Assembly: GCF_003865095.1 (NCBI RefSeq)
Contig: NZ_BHYK01000003.1
Span: forward strand, 211,493 to 275,492
Source: Clostridium tagluense
GTDB taxonomy: Bacteria > Bacillota > Clostridia > Clostridiales > Clostridiaceae
Reading direction: 5' to 3'
DNA: 64,000 bases
Shown here: positions 10,021 to 18,977 of the stretch, one piece after another
How positions within the stretch are numbered: the first letter of the stretch is position 1
How the letters are laid out: each line of letters opens with the position of its first letter
Position numbers and translations under genes: made by a program
The notes under the pieces: model-generated
Told to the model about the DNA's origin: nothing
Databases searched by the model: none
The model's input: only the letters and a program-made list of their open reading frames with translations

Positions 10021-10132
10021 AATTTCTCCTTTCCATCCTCAGTAATGGGAAACAATCACTAATTTATTTTACCTTCATATATAAAATTATTGACAACTTT
10101 TCGTAAATACTGTCGCTAAGAAAGATTTATTT

Positions 10133-10141
10133 TGATATAAT
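10133..10141 (+). promoter_or_regulatory. extended -10 promoter of dacF
   Basis: TGATATAAT is an extended -10 box 29 bases before the ATG. No good -35 box sits at 17 bases; a TTGACA at 10090 is too far away. Confidence 0.55.
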
Positions 10142-10169
10142 GTAAGTATTGAAAACTGGGAGGTAATTT

Positions 10170-11459
10170 ATGAGGAAATTAATTACAACAATATTCGCAT
10201 CATTTTTTTTGCTTTTTAATGTATCCCTAGCGGTACAAGCATTAGTAACTCCACCAGTGGCATCAGCTGATAGTGTAGTTTTAATGGATGCTACTACAGG
10301 TAAAATACTTTATGAAAAAAATAAGAATTCTGCTTATCCCCCAGCTTCCACTACTAAGATAATGACCATACTTCTAGTCTTAGAAAGATGTAATTTAAAC
10401 GATGTGGTAACTGTAAGCAAAAATGCGGAGATGGCTGATGGTTCAAAAATATATCTATTTGAAGGCGAAAAGATTACTGTAAAAGAATTGTTATACGGAT
10501 TGATATTAGCTTCTGCTAATGACTGCGCTGTAGCCCTGGCCGAGCATGTAAGTGGCTCCACAGAAAAATTTGCATTACTTATGAATGAGAGAGCAAGTTC
10601 ACTAGGTTGTAAAAACACTAATTTTGTGAATCCTAATGGCTTATATAATGTTAATCATAAAACTTCAGCCTACGCTTTAGCTTTGATTATGCAGGAACTT
10701 ACTAAACATGAGGAATACAAAAAGATAGCCATAACTCCTTCATATGCAATGGCATCAACTAATAAATCTGTAGAAAAACGTCCTCTTTCCAATGGCAATA
10801 GGCTAATACAAAAAAACGACCAATACTATTATAAAGATTGTGAAGGTGGAAAGACAGGCTATACTATCCAATCTCAACATTCTTATATTGCCGTAGCTAG
10901 TAGAAATGGTCAAAAGCTTATAGTAGCTCTTGTACACGACTCTAAAAAAACTTTTTTTGGGGACAGTATAAAACTATTAAACTATGGATTTGATAATTTT
11001 GAGCTATTTAAATATTTTGATATAAATGATGAAGTATCAAAAGCAACTTTAGATGATGGTACATCGATTCCACTGCTTGCATCGCGAGATTTTTATATAG
11101 TTAAAGCTAAAAATTCAACGGAAGTTTCAACTCCAGTTATTAAGACTGAGGAAAAAAATTTAAAACCTTCTTCTATCCTTAAAGGTGATAAAATAAGTAA
11201 AGCAACAATTACTTTTGATAAAGATTCTTACAATTTAGATTTGTCTAGCGGAGTAAATTATTCTAAACCTTCTTCCCCAAACAATGGTTTTTTAAAAGGC
11301 GATTCAGAAAAATCGAAAAGTTCTGCAGTTTTAATAAAATATTTTGCTATTATAATTGCGGTATTAATAGTATTTTTTAGATTAAGTCATATAAGAAGAA
11401 GAAAAAAAAACAAGTTGAGGAAATTTGCAGCCAATATAAATAGTAAAGATAAAACATAA
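10170..11459 (+). CDS. dacF: D-alanyl-D-alanine carboxypeptidase (DacF type)
   Basis: 429-residue penicillin-binding protein 5-type carboxypeptidase that trims the terminal D-Ala of peptidoglycan. A signal peptide covers residues 1-33. Motifs are SxxK at 60-63 (STTK), SxN at 115-117 (SAN) and KTG near 230 (GGKTGYT). After the usual C-terminal beta domain a membrane helix at about 385-403 is followed by a very basic tail, which anchors it. GGGAGGT precedes the ATG. It is one of the few plus-strand genes and has its own promoter and terminator. Confidence 0.95.
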   Translation: MRKLITTIFASFFLLFNVSLAVQALVTPPVASADSVVLMDATTGKILYEKNKNSAYPPASTTKIMTILLVLERCNLNDVVTVSKNAEMADGSKIYLFEGEKITVKELLYGLILASANDCAVALAEHVSGSTEKFALLMNERASSLGCKNTNFVNPNGLYNVNHKTSAYALALIMQELTKHEEYKKIAITPSYAMASTNKSVEKRPLSNGNRLIQKNDQYYYKDCEGGKTGYTIQSQHSYIAVASRNGQKLIVALVHDSKKTFFGDSIKLLNYGFDNFELFKYFDINDEVSKATLDDGTSIPLLASRDFYIVKAKNSTEVSTPVIKTEEKNLKPSSILKGDKISKATITFDKDSYNLDLSSGVNYSKPSSPNNGFLKGDSEKSKSSAVLIKYFAIIIAVLIVFFRLSHIRRRKKNKLRKFAANINSKDKT

Positions 11460-11461
11460 AA

Positions 11462-11503
11462 AAGCACTAGGGTCATACTAAATAGTATAAACCTAGTGCT
11501 TTC
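11462..11503. terminator. shared terminator between dacF and the pseudouridine synthase gene
   Basis: AAGCACTAGG pairs with CCTAGTGCTT, with an inner ATACT/AGTAT stem. T-rich bases flank the dacF side. The gene on the other strand ends one base away, so it likely serves both. Confidence 0.8.
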
Positions 11504-12463
11504 TTATATTTCACTTTCATCTTTTAGTTTGCTTATTAACTTCACTATATCATCCGGAAGCTGCGCCTCAAGTATAAGTTCATCACCAGTTCTTGGGTGA
11601 GGAATAATTAATTTATAAGCATGAAGTGCCTGCCTCTCAATATAATGACTTTCAGATTCTCCATAGAGACTATCACCATAAATCGGATGTCCAATATGAC
11701 TTAAATGAACACGAATCTGATGTGTTCTACCAGTTTCCAAAATCAATTTTAAAAGGTCACCATTTTTAAACGAATCAATAACTTCATAATGAGTTATGCT
11801 TCTTTGTCCTTCTTCCCACACTTCTCTTTTTGCACCCTCTTCATTGGGTTTTCCAATAGGCAAATCAATAGTACCTGACTTATTTTTCATATTACCATGT
11901 ACAACCGCCATATAACTCTTCTCAAAGGTTTTGCAGTTCACGTCTTTGCTTTGCAAGTCTTTACTCTGCATATCTCTCGCTAAGGCCATATGTGCAAATT
12001 GATTTTTTGCAATTATTATAAGACCTGAAGTATCCATATCCAATCTACTCACTAGCCTAACAATGCACTTTTCATTTCTTTCTTTAAAATAATATGAAAC
12101 TCCATTAGAAAGTGTCCCAAAGGGATATCCCTTCGTGGGATGAACCACTATGCCCGGACTCTTATTTATAACTATAAGGTCTATATCCTCATATATAACA
12201 TCTAGATCCATCTTCTCTGGTTCAATGTTTTGATGCTCATTACTCTTCATGTCAATTTCTATTTTATCATTTGAATTTATTCTATGATTTAGCCTAGCAA
12301 CTTTATCATTTACACTTATTTTCCCACTAAGTCCTGAGCTTTTTAAAAATCTACTAGATAAATTCTCCGTATACTTTAAATAATCTCTTAATTTAACTTC
12401 ATGAATATCTTCCTTAACAACATATGTTAATTTATTAGTTGACAATAATTTATTAGTTAGCAA
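11504..12463 (-). CDS. RluA-family RNA pseudouridine synthase
   Basis: 319-residue enzyme with an N-terminal S4 RNA-binding domain (about 22-80) and a RluA/RluD catalytic domain. The catalytic Asp lies in RLDMDTSGL near residue 145. HPTKGYPFGTLSNG and the late RTHQIRVHLSHIGHPI motif are typical. The target uridine (rRNA or tRNA) cannot be told. The first codon is TTG and overlaps the 3' end of ridA by 11 bases, so the two are translationally linked; the exact start is uncertain. A small QSKDLQSKD duplication sits near residue 165. Confidence 0.93.
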   Translation of the reverse strand: MLTNKLLSTNKLTYVVKEDIHEVKLRDYLKYTENLSSRFLKSSGLSGKISVNDKVARLNHRINSNDKIEIDMKSNEHQNIEPEKMDLDVIYEDIDLIVINKSPGIVVHPTKGYPFGTLSNGVSYYFKERNEKCIVRLVSRLDMDTSGLIIIAKNQFAHMALARDMQSKDLQSKDVNCKTFEKSYMAVVHGNMKNKSGTIDLPIGKPNEEGAKREVWEEGQRSITHYEVIDSFKNGDLLKLILETGRTHQIRVHLSHIGHPIYGDSLYGESESHYIERQALHAYKLIIPHPRTGDELILEAQLPDDIVKLISKLKDESEI

Positions 12464-12836
12464 TCGCGATTACTTCTATCTCTACTAATGCATCCTTAGG
12501 AAGTTTTGCCGCCTGAACGCAAGATCTAGCTGGTGGATTTGATGTAAAATATTGTGCATATACTTCATTCATATCAGCAAAATCATTCATATCCTTTAAG
12601 AATACTAGAGTTTTTACTACCTTATCTAATGATGTTCCTGCTTCTTCTAATATAACTTTTAAATTTTCTAATGATTGTGCTGTAGCTTTTTTTATATCAT
12701 CATTTATGAATTCTCCAGTAGCAGCGTTTATTGCAAGTGATCCTGAAGTATATACCATATTTCCAACTTTTACTGCTTGAGAATATGGTCCAAGAGCTGC
12801 TGGTGCTTTAATTGTGCTTATAATCTGTTTTTCCAT
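12453..12836 (-). CDS. ridA: RidA-family reactive imine/enamine deaminase
   Basis: 127 residues, full length for the RidA/YabJ/YER057c family. It hydrolyses 2-aminoacrylate and related imines made by PLP enzymes. Conserved PAALGPYSQAV start, YTSGS strand and the late arginine in PARSCVQAAKLPKDALVEIE are present. A GGAGG site precedes ATG. It overlaps the following pseudouridine synthase gene. Confidence 0.95.
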   Translation of the reverse strand: MEKQIISTIKAPAALGPYSQAVKVGNMVYTSGSLAINAATGEFINDDIKKATAQSLENLKVILEEAGTSLDKVVKTLVFLKDMNDFADMNEVYAQYFTSNPPARSCVQAAKLPKDALVEIEVIAIAN

Positions 12837-12905
12837 TTTTTCTCCTCCTCATAACTTTAGATAGTGTTAAGACTATCTTTATATAGTGTTGATAGGTAAA
12901 AAATA

Positions 12906-14168
12906 TTAATACATGTATTCATGGTCTTCACCTAACAAGACTATTATATCAAATTTTTCCTGTGTTGACGATAAAAACTCAATATTGTCTATTTTGAAAT
13001 CTTTTATTAGAGCAGTTTTTATATCGTTATTGCCATTGTATACTGAAATCTTAGATTTACTAGCAGTGCCACCATTTTCTGTTACAGGTTTATTATAGCC
13101 TTTTTCAACTAAATATTTTGAAAAATCACTAGCCAGGCCTGATTTTTTAGTGCCATTAATTATCTTTATTCTAAGTTTTGACTTATCAACATATATGGCT
13201 TTATTATCATATAATTTTGAGATAATGTTCTTATTTTGAGCTTCATTATATACTAAATATGATTGACCATTTATTAGCTTTAAATCACCCTTTATGGTAT
13301 CCATAGATAACTGTCCTTTATTACTTGCAAATATGTATCCATATTTAATTATATCTTTAGCTTCCATATTAGTTTCCGCAGAGCTTTCAATTGCTTTTAA
13401 AATACCTGGAACCTTAATTAATATACCTGGGCTTTTTATTTTATCCATAATTTTACTAATAAACATATGTTGGTTTTCTATTCTGCCTAAATCTCCATCT
13501 GCCAGGCCACTTCCATCATTGTTTTTTCTCCATCTAAAAAATTCTTCAGCCTTTTTACCATCTAAATGGATTTTACCTTTTTCAAAATGAATGCTTAAAT
13601 TTTGAGTGGGGTCATCATAACTCATGGTTCTTTTTATATCAATATCCACTCCACCTATAGCATCGATAACTTTCCTAAAGCCTTCATAATTAATTTTACC
13701 GTAATAGTCAATTCTAATACCTAATAGCTTTTCTACGGCATCAACAGTATAAATCACGCCACCAATAGCATGAGCAGCATTAATTTTTTGATTTTTGTTA
13801 TTTATTTTAATTAGAGTATCCCTAGGAATGGAAACCATACTTATTTTTTTATCTTTTGCATCATAATGTGCGAGTATCAGTGTATCTGTCCTCTTAGGAT
13901 CATTGGCATTTGTAGCACCAGGAGTACCTACATCTACACCCATGACCAATATGTTACAAGATTCTCCATTCTTAACTATTTGTTCTACCTCACCCTTACT
14001 TAACTTAGATCCTACGCCTTTTTTAGATAAATCAACTGCACTATTGTTAAAACTAGATAAATATAAATATAAACCTGCAAAAATTAATATAGCAGCTGTC
14101 ACCACAAAAACAATAGTACCAATTGCAATTTTTTTATAATTTACTTTTCTTTTTGTTTTTTTCTTCAT
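12906..14168 (-). CDS. LCP-family cell-wall polymer ligase (LytR-CpsA-Psr) with LytR_C domain
   Basis: 420 residues. A basic N-terminus precedes a membrane helix at about 12-34. An LCP domain at about 85-235 carries RTDTLILAHYD, SIPRDTLI and the arginine-rich FRWRKNN motif that binds the polyprenyl-pyrophosphate substrate. A LytR_C domain lies at about 328-418. The family transfers teichoic-acid-like polymers to peptidoglycan outside the membrane. It follows yqeK by four bases, in a nadD-yqeK-lcp order common in Clostridium. Confidence 0.93.
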   Translation of the reverse strand: MKKKTKRKVNYKKIAIGTIVFVVTAAILIFAGLYLYLSSFNNSAVDLSKKGVGSKLSKGEVEQIVKNGESCNILVMGVDVGTPGATNANDPKRTDTLILAHYDAKDKKISMVSIPRDTLIKINNKNQKINAAHAIGGVIYTVDAVEKLLGIRIDYYGKINYEGFRKVIDAIGGVDIDIKRTMSYDDPTQNLSIHFEKGKIHLDGKKAEEFFRWRKNNDGSGLADGDLGRIENQHMFISKIMDKIKSPGILIKVPGILKAIESSAETNMEAKDIIKYGYIFASNKGQLSMDTIKGDLKLINGQSYLVYNEAQNKNIISKLYDNKAIYVDKSKLRIKIINGTKKSGLASDFSKYLVEKGYNKPVTENGGTASKSKISVYNGNNDIKTALIKDFKIDNIEFLSSTQEKFDIIVLLGEDHEYMY

Positions 14169-14172
14169 CTTA

Positions 14173-14745
14173 TCACCTTCTATTTTTACTTAATAAATAA
14201 TTTCTTGCGTGAATTGTATCTATATGTAATAATTCCTTTTGGCTTATAACATAGATAATGGTATTTTCAAGAGACTGCATTACTGCTGCATCTAAATTCA
14301 TCAAACTTAAGGTTCTAAGTTCCTCTACACCTTTGAACTTTCTTAATGGCTCAATGTAATCTGATATATAAATTATCTTTTCCAAAGTACTCATATTTTT
14401 TCTACCAGTAGTGTGATAGCGAATAGCACTTAAAATATTTTCATTTTGGATCCCCATTATTTCTCTAGCTATTATGCTTCCAACTAATCCATGCAAAATT
14501 GATGGATTAGTTGTATATATTTCGTCTATATGTATTTCATGCTCACTAGCTATTTTTATAAGTTCAGCACCCTTCACATTCTTAGCACAGTCATGAACTA
14601 ATCCTGCAATTCTTGCGCTTTCTATATTTTCTCCATATTTAGCTGCAAGAGTTACCGATGTTTCACTAACACTTAAACTATGTTTCAATCTGCTTTCACT
14701 TAAATTTGTATGCAAATAATGGAGCATTTCTTTCTCATTCCACAT
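14173..14745 (-). CDS. yqeK: YqeK-like HD-domain dinucleoside tetraphosphate hydrolase
   Basis: 190-residue HD-superfamily protein. Metal ligands are visible at HD 51-52 (LVHDCAKN), with a histidine at 22 in the RLKHSLSV helix and HxxxGxxxA later. Members of this family split Ap4A symmetrically. GGAGG lies just before ATG 14745. It sits between nadD and the LCP gene. Confidence 0.93.
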   Translation of the reverse strand: MWNEKEMLHYLHTNLSESRLKHSLSVSETSVTLAAKYGENIESARIAGLVHDCAKNVKGAELIKIASEHEIHIDEIYTTNPSILHGLVGSIIAREIMGIQNENILSAIRYHTTGRKNMSTLEKIIYISDYIEPLRKFKGVEELRTLSLMNLDAAVMQSLENTIIYVISQKELLHIDTIHARNYLLSKNRR

Positions 14746-14794
14746 TTAACTCCTCCTAATATTCATCTTTTGCAAAAGATAATTACAGATGGTT

Positions 14795-15394
14795 TTATTT
14801 ATATAGATTGTTTGCACGAATAATTTCCTCTACCCCTCTAGGCAAAAGATAATTAACTTGCCTACCCTCTTTTATATTGTTCCTAATATGCGTGGAAGAT
14901 ATGTCTATAATTGGCATATCAATATAAATTATTTTTTTATTGAACTTTTGTTCTATATAGAGCTTCTTTTTCGCAACTTCCTGCGCTGTAAATCCTGCCC
15001 TATTATAAACTACAATCTTACAACTATTGAAAATCTTCTCTACATTTTTCCACTTATCTAGCTCCATTAAACTATCTACGCCAATTAAAAAATACCATTC
15101 TATATTACGTTGCAATCCGCTGAAAAGTTCAACAGTTTCGTAGGTATAGCTATTTTCTTTTTTATTTATTTCATAATCACTTATTTCAAAGTCGACTTCA
15201 GATTCTATTGCCCTTTTAACTAAATCATATCTAATTTTAGCATTTGTAATTTTTTTATTCTTTTTATGTGGTGGATTTCCTGCAGGCATGAATATAATTT
15301 TATCTAAATGTAAACTGTATAATGCTTCATAGGCAATATGAATATGCCCGATATGAATTGGATCAAAAGTTCCTCCAAAAATGGCCTTTTTCAA
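14795..15394 (-). CDS. nadD: nicotinate-nucleotide adenylyltransferase NadD
   Basis: Adenylates nicotinate mononucleotide in NAD synthesis. The frame is open to 15445, but TTG at 15394 has GAGGGTG seven bases upstream and gives a 199-residue protein starting MKKAIFGGTFDPIHIGH, the classic N-terminus with the HxGH nucleotide-binding motif. The C-terminal ISSTHIRNNI motif is present. The 51-base upstream extension has no homology to the family and is not counted. Confidence 0.95.
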   Translation of the reverse strand: MKKAIFGGTFDPIHIGHIHIAYEALYSLHLDKIIFMPAGNPPHKKNKKITNAKIRYDLVKRAIESEVDFEISDYEINKKENSYTYETVELFSGLQRNIEWYFLIGVDSLMELDKWKNVEKIFNSCKIVVYNRAGFTAQEVAKKKLYIEQKFNKKIIYIDMPIIDISSTHIRNNIKEGRQVNYLLPRGVEEIIRANNLYK

Positions 15395-15540
15395 TATAAC
15401 ACCCTCTTTATTTTCTAATAAGGTATCAAAACTTTTAGCAATCACTATACTAGCTTCGGCTTACAGCCGCAGATACTGATAGTATGTTTTTCATGGACAA
15501 CTTGGAAAATAATAACACAAAATATGATTTTCCATAGAGG

Positions 15541-15568
15541 AAAAAGCATGTAAAATTACATGCTTTTA
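15541..15568 (-). terminator. terminator after yhbY
   Basis: AAAAGCATGTAA pairs with TTACATGCTTTTT on the minus strand. The stem begins at the yhbY stop codon and ends in T residues, separating yhbY from nadD. Confidence 0.8.
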
Positions 15569-15856
15569 TGGTAATTCAATTGTAGGCTTTTTTAAAGACC
15601 TTTTGTATAATACGCATTTGCTACCAATAGTCTGAACTCCTTCAGCACCTATGGCCTCACAAATTATATCTGATGCTTCTCTAGCAGTTAGTCCACTATT
15701 ATTTAGAACTTTAATTTTAATAAGCTCTCTAGATTCTAGCGCCTCATTTAACTGCTTTAAAAAATTTTCTTCTACCCCTGCTTTTCCAAGCTGAAATATT
15801 GGTTGTAATGGATTTGCAAGGGTTCTTAAATAACTTCTTTGCTTACTTGTAATCAT
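15566..15856 (-). CDS. yhbY: YhbY-family RNA-binding protein (CRM domain)
   Basis: 96 residues, a single CRM domain. LTSKQRSYLRTLA-type start (here ITSKQRSYLRTLAN), QLGKAGV and ELIKIKVLNN strands are diagnostic. The family binds pre-50S ribosomal particles. It follows obg, a 50S assembly GTPase, which fits a shared ribosome-assembly transcript. Confidence 0.93.
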   Translation of the reverse strand: MITSKQRSYLRTLANPLQPIFQLGKAGVEENFLKQLNEALESRELIKIKVLNNSGLTAREASDIICEAIGAEGVQTIGSKCVLYKRSLKKPTIELP

Positions 15857-15933
15857 AATATCCTCCTAGTTTGAGCAATGATCAATTTTTAATGATCAAT
15901 GATCAATTGTGGTCATTGGTCATTTGTCATTGA

Positions 15934-17217
15934 TTATAATAAGAATTCAAATTCAAAGTTTTGTAATCTTACTGAATCCCCGTCTTGAATTCCTTTTTCA
16001 ACTAGTGCATCAAATACTCCCTTATTTCTTAATACTTTGTGGAAATATTTAAGAGAATCCGGTTCATTTACATTTACAGCATTTAGCAATCTATCAACAA
16101 AGCTTCCTTCAACAACAAAAGTTCCTTCGGCGTCTACATTAATAGTGTAGGTGAATCTTCTTTCTTCTATTATGAATTTATCTTCATCTTTTATTACCAG
16201 TTCTACAACTGGAATAGTAGATAACATTCTTGCTGCCTCTTTCATCAGTGCTTCTACGCCTTGACTTGTAGCTGCAGATATTTTAAATATTTTACTATCA
16301 TCGTATCCCATTGCGTTTAATTTTTTCTTAAAGTTTTCAAAAACTTCATCATCAAATAACATATCGCTTTTATTAGCAGCTACTATTTGTGGTCTATCCC
16401 ATAATTTAACGTCATATTTTTTAAGTTCTTCATTTATCTTTATAAAGTCATCTACAGGGTCTCTACCTTCAATTCCTGAAATGTCAACCACATGAATAAG
16501 CATTCTAGTTCTTTCAATATGTCTTAAAAATCCTATTCCAAGACCTACTCCTTCAGCTGCTCCTTCAATTATTCCTGGTATATCAGCCATAACAAAACTC
16601 GGTATGCCTTTCACATTTACTACTCCTAAACTTGGTTTTAAAGTGGTAAAATGATAATTAGCTATTTTAGGTGTTGCTTTTGAAACTACTGAAAGCAAAG
16701 TTGACTTACCTACATTAGGAAATCCTAGTAGCCCAACATCAGCAAGTAACTTAAGTTCAAGCTTAATCCATCTTTCTTCTCCTGGCATTCCAGGTTCAGC
16801 AAAGGTTGGCGCTTGCCTTGTAGGTGTACAAAACTTAACATTACCTTTTCCGCCTTTTCCAGCTCTGCAAATTACAAAAGTTTGACCATCATGTGATAAA
16901 TCACACATTATTTTATCTGTTTCTGAATCTCGTACAATTGTACCCATTGGAACTTTTACATACAATTTTTCTCCAGCTTTTCCGTAACATTTAGATCCAG
17001 AACCTTGTACTCCATTTTTTGCTACGAATTTTCTTGAATATGAAAAGTCTAATAAAGTTGTCATACTAGCATCAACTACCAGTATTACGTCTCCACCGTC
17101 TCCACCATCTCCACCATCCGGTCCACCCAGAGGTATATACTTTTCTGTTCTAAAGGAAACTGATCCATTTCCACCATTACCTGATTTAACAAAAATCTTG
17201 GCTGTATCAATAAACAT
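15934..17217 (-). CDS. obg: GTPase Obg
   Basis: 427 residues from ATG 17217, which follows AAGGTGA; a GTG at 17226 is in frame but lies within that site. The N-terminal glycine-rich Obg fold (about 1-158) is followed by a G domain with [11 protein letters not shown] near 167 and NKSD near 283, and by a C-terminal OCT domain (about 350-427). It acts in 50S assembly and stress and sporulation control. It lies directly downstream of a spo0B-like gene, as in Bacillus. Confidence 0.97.
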   Translation of the reverse strand: MFIDTAKIFVKSGNGGNGSVSFRTEKYIPLGGPDGGDGGDGGDVILVVDASMTTLLDFSYSRKFVAKNGVQGSGSKCYGKAGEKLYVKVPMGTIVRDSETDKIMCDLSHDGQTFVICRAGKGGKGNVKFCTPTRQAPTFAEPGMPGEERWIKLELKLLADVGLLGFPNVGKSTLLSVVSKATPKIANYHFTTLKPSLGVVNVKGIPSFVMADIPGIIEGAAEGVGLGIGFLRHIERTRMLIHVVDISGIEGRDPVDDFIKINEELKKYDVKLWDRPQIVAANKSDMLFDDEVFENFKKKLNAMGYDDSKIFKISAATSQGVEALMKEAARMLSTIPVVELVIKDEDKFIIEERRFTYTINVDAEGTFVVEGSFVDRLLNAVNVNEPDSLKYFHKVLRNKGVFDALVEKGIQDGDSVRLQNFEFEFLL

Positions 17218-17283
17218 ATATTTCACCTTACCTTAGCGCATTTTCTATTTTGTATTTTAATCTATTAACTAAACTCTAATTTC

Positions 17284-17820
17284 TTAGAATATTAATCTAT
17301 AAGCTATATTATTATCAAAATCACATCTATAAATTTTAAAACCATCTATCGCCATATCTATTTGCTGCCATTCATCCATCCAACTTATTTCGCCTAACAT
17401 GGCTTCATTATTAGCAAGGAGTAAACTTTCGCCTAATTCATCTTGAAATATATAAATATATACAAATTTTTGATCAGTAGCTTCTATCTCCATAAATATA
17501 GTGTTAACCAAATCATTTTTTTTATTATATTCATTTTCAAAAATTTTATTTTTAAAATTACTGATTTCAATATCTATTTCCACTTTAACTTCATTTGCCC
17601 ATAATTTTTTAATGTTATTCTCAAGGCATAGTGAAAATCCATCATCTTGTAATTTGTAAATTTCACTAATAGTTTCATTTTGCTTAGATAATCTATCTAT
17701 ATATTCTAATGCACCTTGAGGTCTTTTAATCTGCAAATAACCATATATAACCTGAAGATCATTCATAAAATCGTGTCTTTGTTTTCTAAGTAAGCTTATA
17801 TACTTTTCTAATTCATTCAT
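17284..17820 (-). CDS. Spo0B-like sensor/phosphotransferase domain protein
   Basis: 178 residues. The N-terminal helix LLRKQRHDFMNDLQVIYGYLQ matches the Spo0B/SpoOB_a histidine helix; His16 would be the phosphorylated residue. A second helix (QGALEYIDRLSKQN) completes the dimerisation hairpin. The C-terminal part is weakly conserved and shows no clear ATP-binding motifs. Bacillus Spo0B relays phosphate from Spo0F to Spo0A and its gene lies between rpmA and obg, as here. Whether this protein relays phosphate in an organism without a classical phosphorelay is open. Confidence 0.8.
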   Translation of the reverse strand: MNELEKYISLLRKQRHDFMNDLQVIYGYLQIKRPQGALEYIDRLSKQNETISEIYKLQDDGFSLCLENNIKKLWANEVKVEIDIEISNFKNKIFENEYNKKNDLVNTIFMEIEATDQKFVYIYIFQDELGESLLLANNEAMLGEISWMDEWQQIDMAIDGFKIYRCDFDNNIAYRLIF

Positions 17821-17844
17821 TACTATCCTCCGAAAGAGAATTTT

Positions 17845-17868
17845 AAAAAAGCACCCTTTAAGGGTGCC
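17845..17868 (-). terminator. terminator after rpmA
   Basis: GGCACCCTT pairs with AAGGGTGC and is followed by TTTTTT on the minus strand, five bases after the rpmA stop. It would limit read-through into the spo0B-like gene. Confidence 0.88.
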
Positions 17869-17873
17869 TTAAA

Positions 17874-18185
17874 CTATTCAGCCATTGCAATTGCTTCTAC
17901 TTCTTGATCAACAGGATAAACGCTTGCTTTTTTCTTCATTTTTCCCATTCTTTCGAATTTTACAACTCCATCAACTTTAGCGAAAAGAGTGTCGTCTCCA
18001 CCTATTCCAACATTTGTTCCTGGATGGATTTTTGTTCCTCTTTGTCTTACTAAAATATTACCTGCAAGAACGAATTGACCGTCTGCACGTTTAGTCCCAA
18101 GTCTTTTTGATTCACTATCTCTACCGTTTCTTGAGCTACCTACTCCTTTTTTGTGAGCAAATAACTGAAGGTTAATAACTAGCAT
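17874..18185 (-). CDS. rpmA: 50S ribosomal protein L27
   Basis: 103 residues. The conserved [21 protein letters not shown] is preceded by MLVINLQLF, the N-terminal extension found in Firmicutes that must be cut after F by the Prp protease before L27 works at the peptidyl-transferase centre. The prp gene is immediately upstream. Confidence 0.97.
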   Translation of the reverse strand: MLVINLQLFAHKKGVGSSRNGRDSESKRLGTKRADGQFVLAGNILVRQRGTKIHPGTNVGIGGDDTLFAKVDGVVKFERMGKMKKKASVYPVDQEVEAIAMAE

Positions 18186-18189
18186 AGTA

Positions 18190-18522
18190 TCACACCTCCT
18201 CTGTTTCTAGTTTTATATAGTCACCATAAGTAATTTCTATACTTTTAAGTCCAAGCATCATTGTTTCTAATAAAACTTGACATCTTTCAATATCTTCCAA
18301 AGTTTGATTTTCTAAATTTACATTCAGAAATCCATCCTCTATATAATACTTCACTTTAATTTTCAAAACTTCCTCAATTCCAATTACTGTAGTTTGAGAA
18401 ATTGCTGAAATAGCAGAACAAATTAAATCTACACCTAATTGTTCTTCTTTTGGCAAAGCATGACCTTTTATTTTAAAAGAAACTATTTTACTTGCTCTTC
18501 GAACAAATTCAACTTTAACCAT
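18190..18522 (-). CDS. prp: ribosomal-processing cysteine protease Prp
   Basis: 110 residues, family YsxB/Prp. The catalytic His lies in KIKGHALP near residue 22 and Cys in [11 protein letters not shown] near residue 34. It removes the N-terminal extension of L27. It sits between rplU and rpmA with gaps of 2 and 4 bases, so the protease and its substrate are made from one transcript. Confidence 0.95.
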   Translation of the reverse strand: MVKVEFVRRASKIVSFKIKGHALPKEEQLGVDLICSAISAISQTTVIGIEEVLKIKVKYYIEDGFLNVNLENQTLEDIERCQVLLETMMLGLKSIEITYGDYIKLETEEV

Positions 18523-18524
18523 AA

Positions 18525-18836
18525 TTAAGCTTCAATCTTCTCAATTTGAATCTTAGTATATGATTGTCTGTGTCCTTGTTTCTTTCTATAATCTAACTTT
18601 CTCTTGAATTTGAAAACTATAACTTTTTTAGCTTTCCCTTGTGCTAATACTTTAGCAACAACTTTAGCTCCTTCAACTAGAGGTTTTCCAACTACTAAAC
18701 CCTCTTCCTTGCCTACTGCAAGAATATCTCCAAATTCAACTGTTGTTTCAACTTCAGCATCCAATTTTTCAACGAATAAAACGTCTCCTTCTTGAACTCT
18801 GTATTGCTTTCCACCAGTAAGTACTACTGCGTACAT
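18525..18836 (-). CDS. rplU: 50S ribosomal protein L21
   Basis: 103 residues from ATG 18836, preceded by GGAGGTGTATTTT. Starts [18 protein letters not shown] and ends in the basic [19 protein letters not shown] segment, full length for bacterial L21. The frame extends 14 codons upstream, but that part lies in the leader RNA. Confidence 0.97.
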   Translation of the reverse strand: MYAVVLTGGKQYRVQEGDVLFVEKLDAEVETTVEFGDILAVGKEEGLVVGKPLVEGAKVVAKVLAQGKAKKVIVFKFKRKLDYRKKQGHRQSYTKIQIEKIEA

Positions 18837-18971
18837 AAAATACACCTCCTTGATCCAGTCTCGCCATCCCAGGTACATACCACTATGTAATTTCTATAAT
18901 CAAGTATGTTTCATAACCTTGTGTGAGCGGTCTACAAAAGCCATTTTAACATATATCTACACCTTTGTAAA
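18837..18971 (-). promoter_or_regulatory. promoter and structured leader of the rplU-prp-rpmA operon
   Basis: A TTTACA box (18966-18971) and TTAAAAT box (18943-18949) are 16 bases apart. The roughly 95-nt transcript before rplU contains GACCGCTCACACAAGG and CCTGGGATGGCGAGACTGG, which look like the L21 leader RNA of Firmicutes. The leader assignment is from memory of the motif and was not searched. Confidence 0.55.
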
Positions 18972-18977
18972 GCCTAT

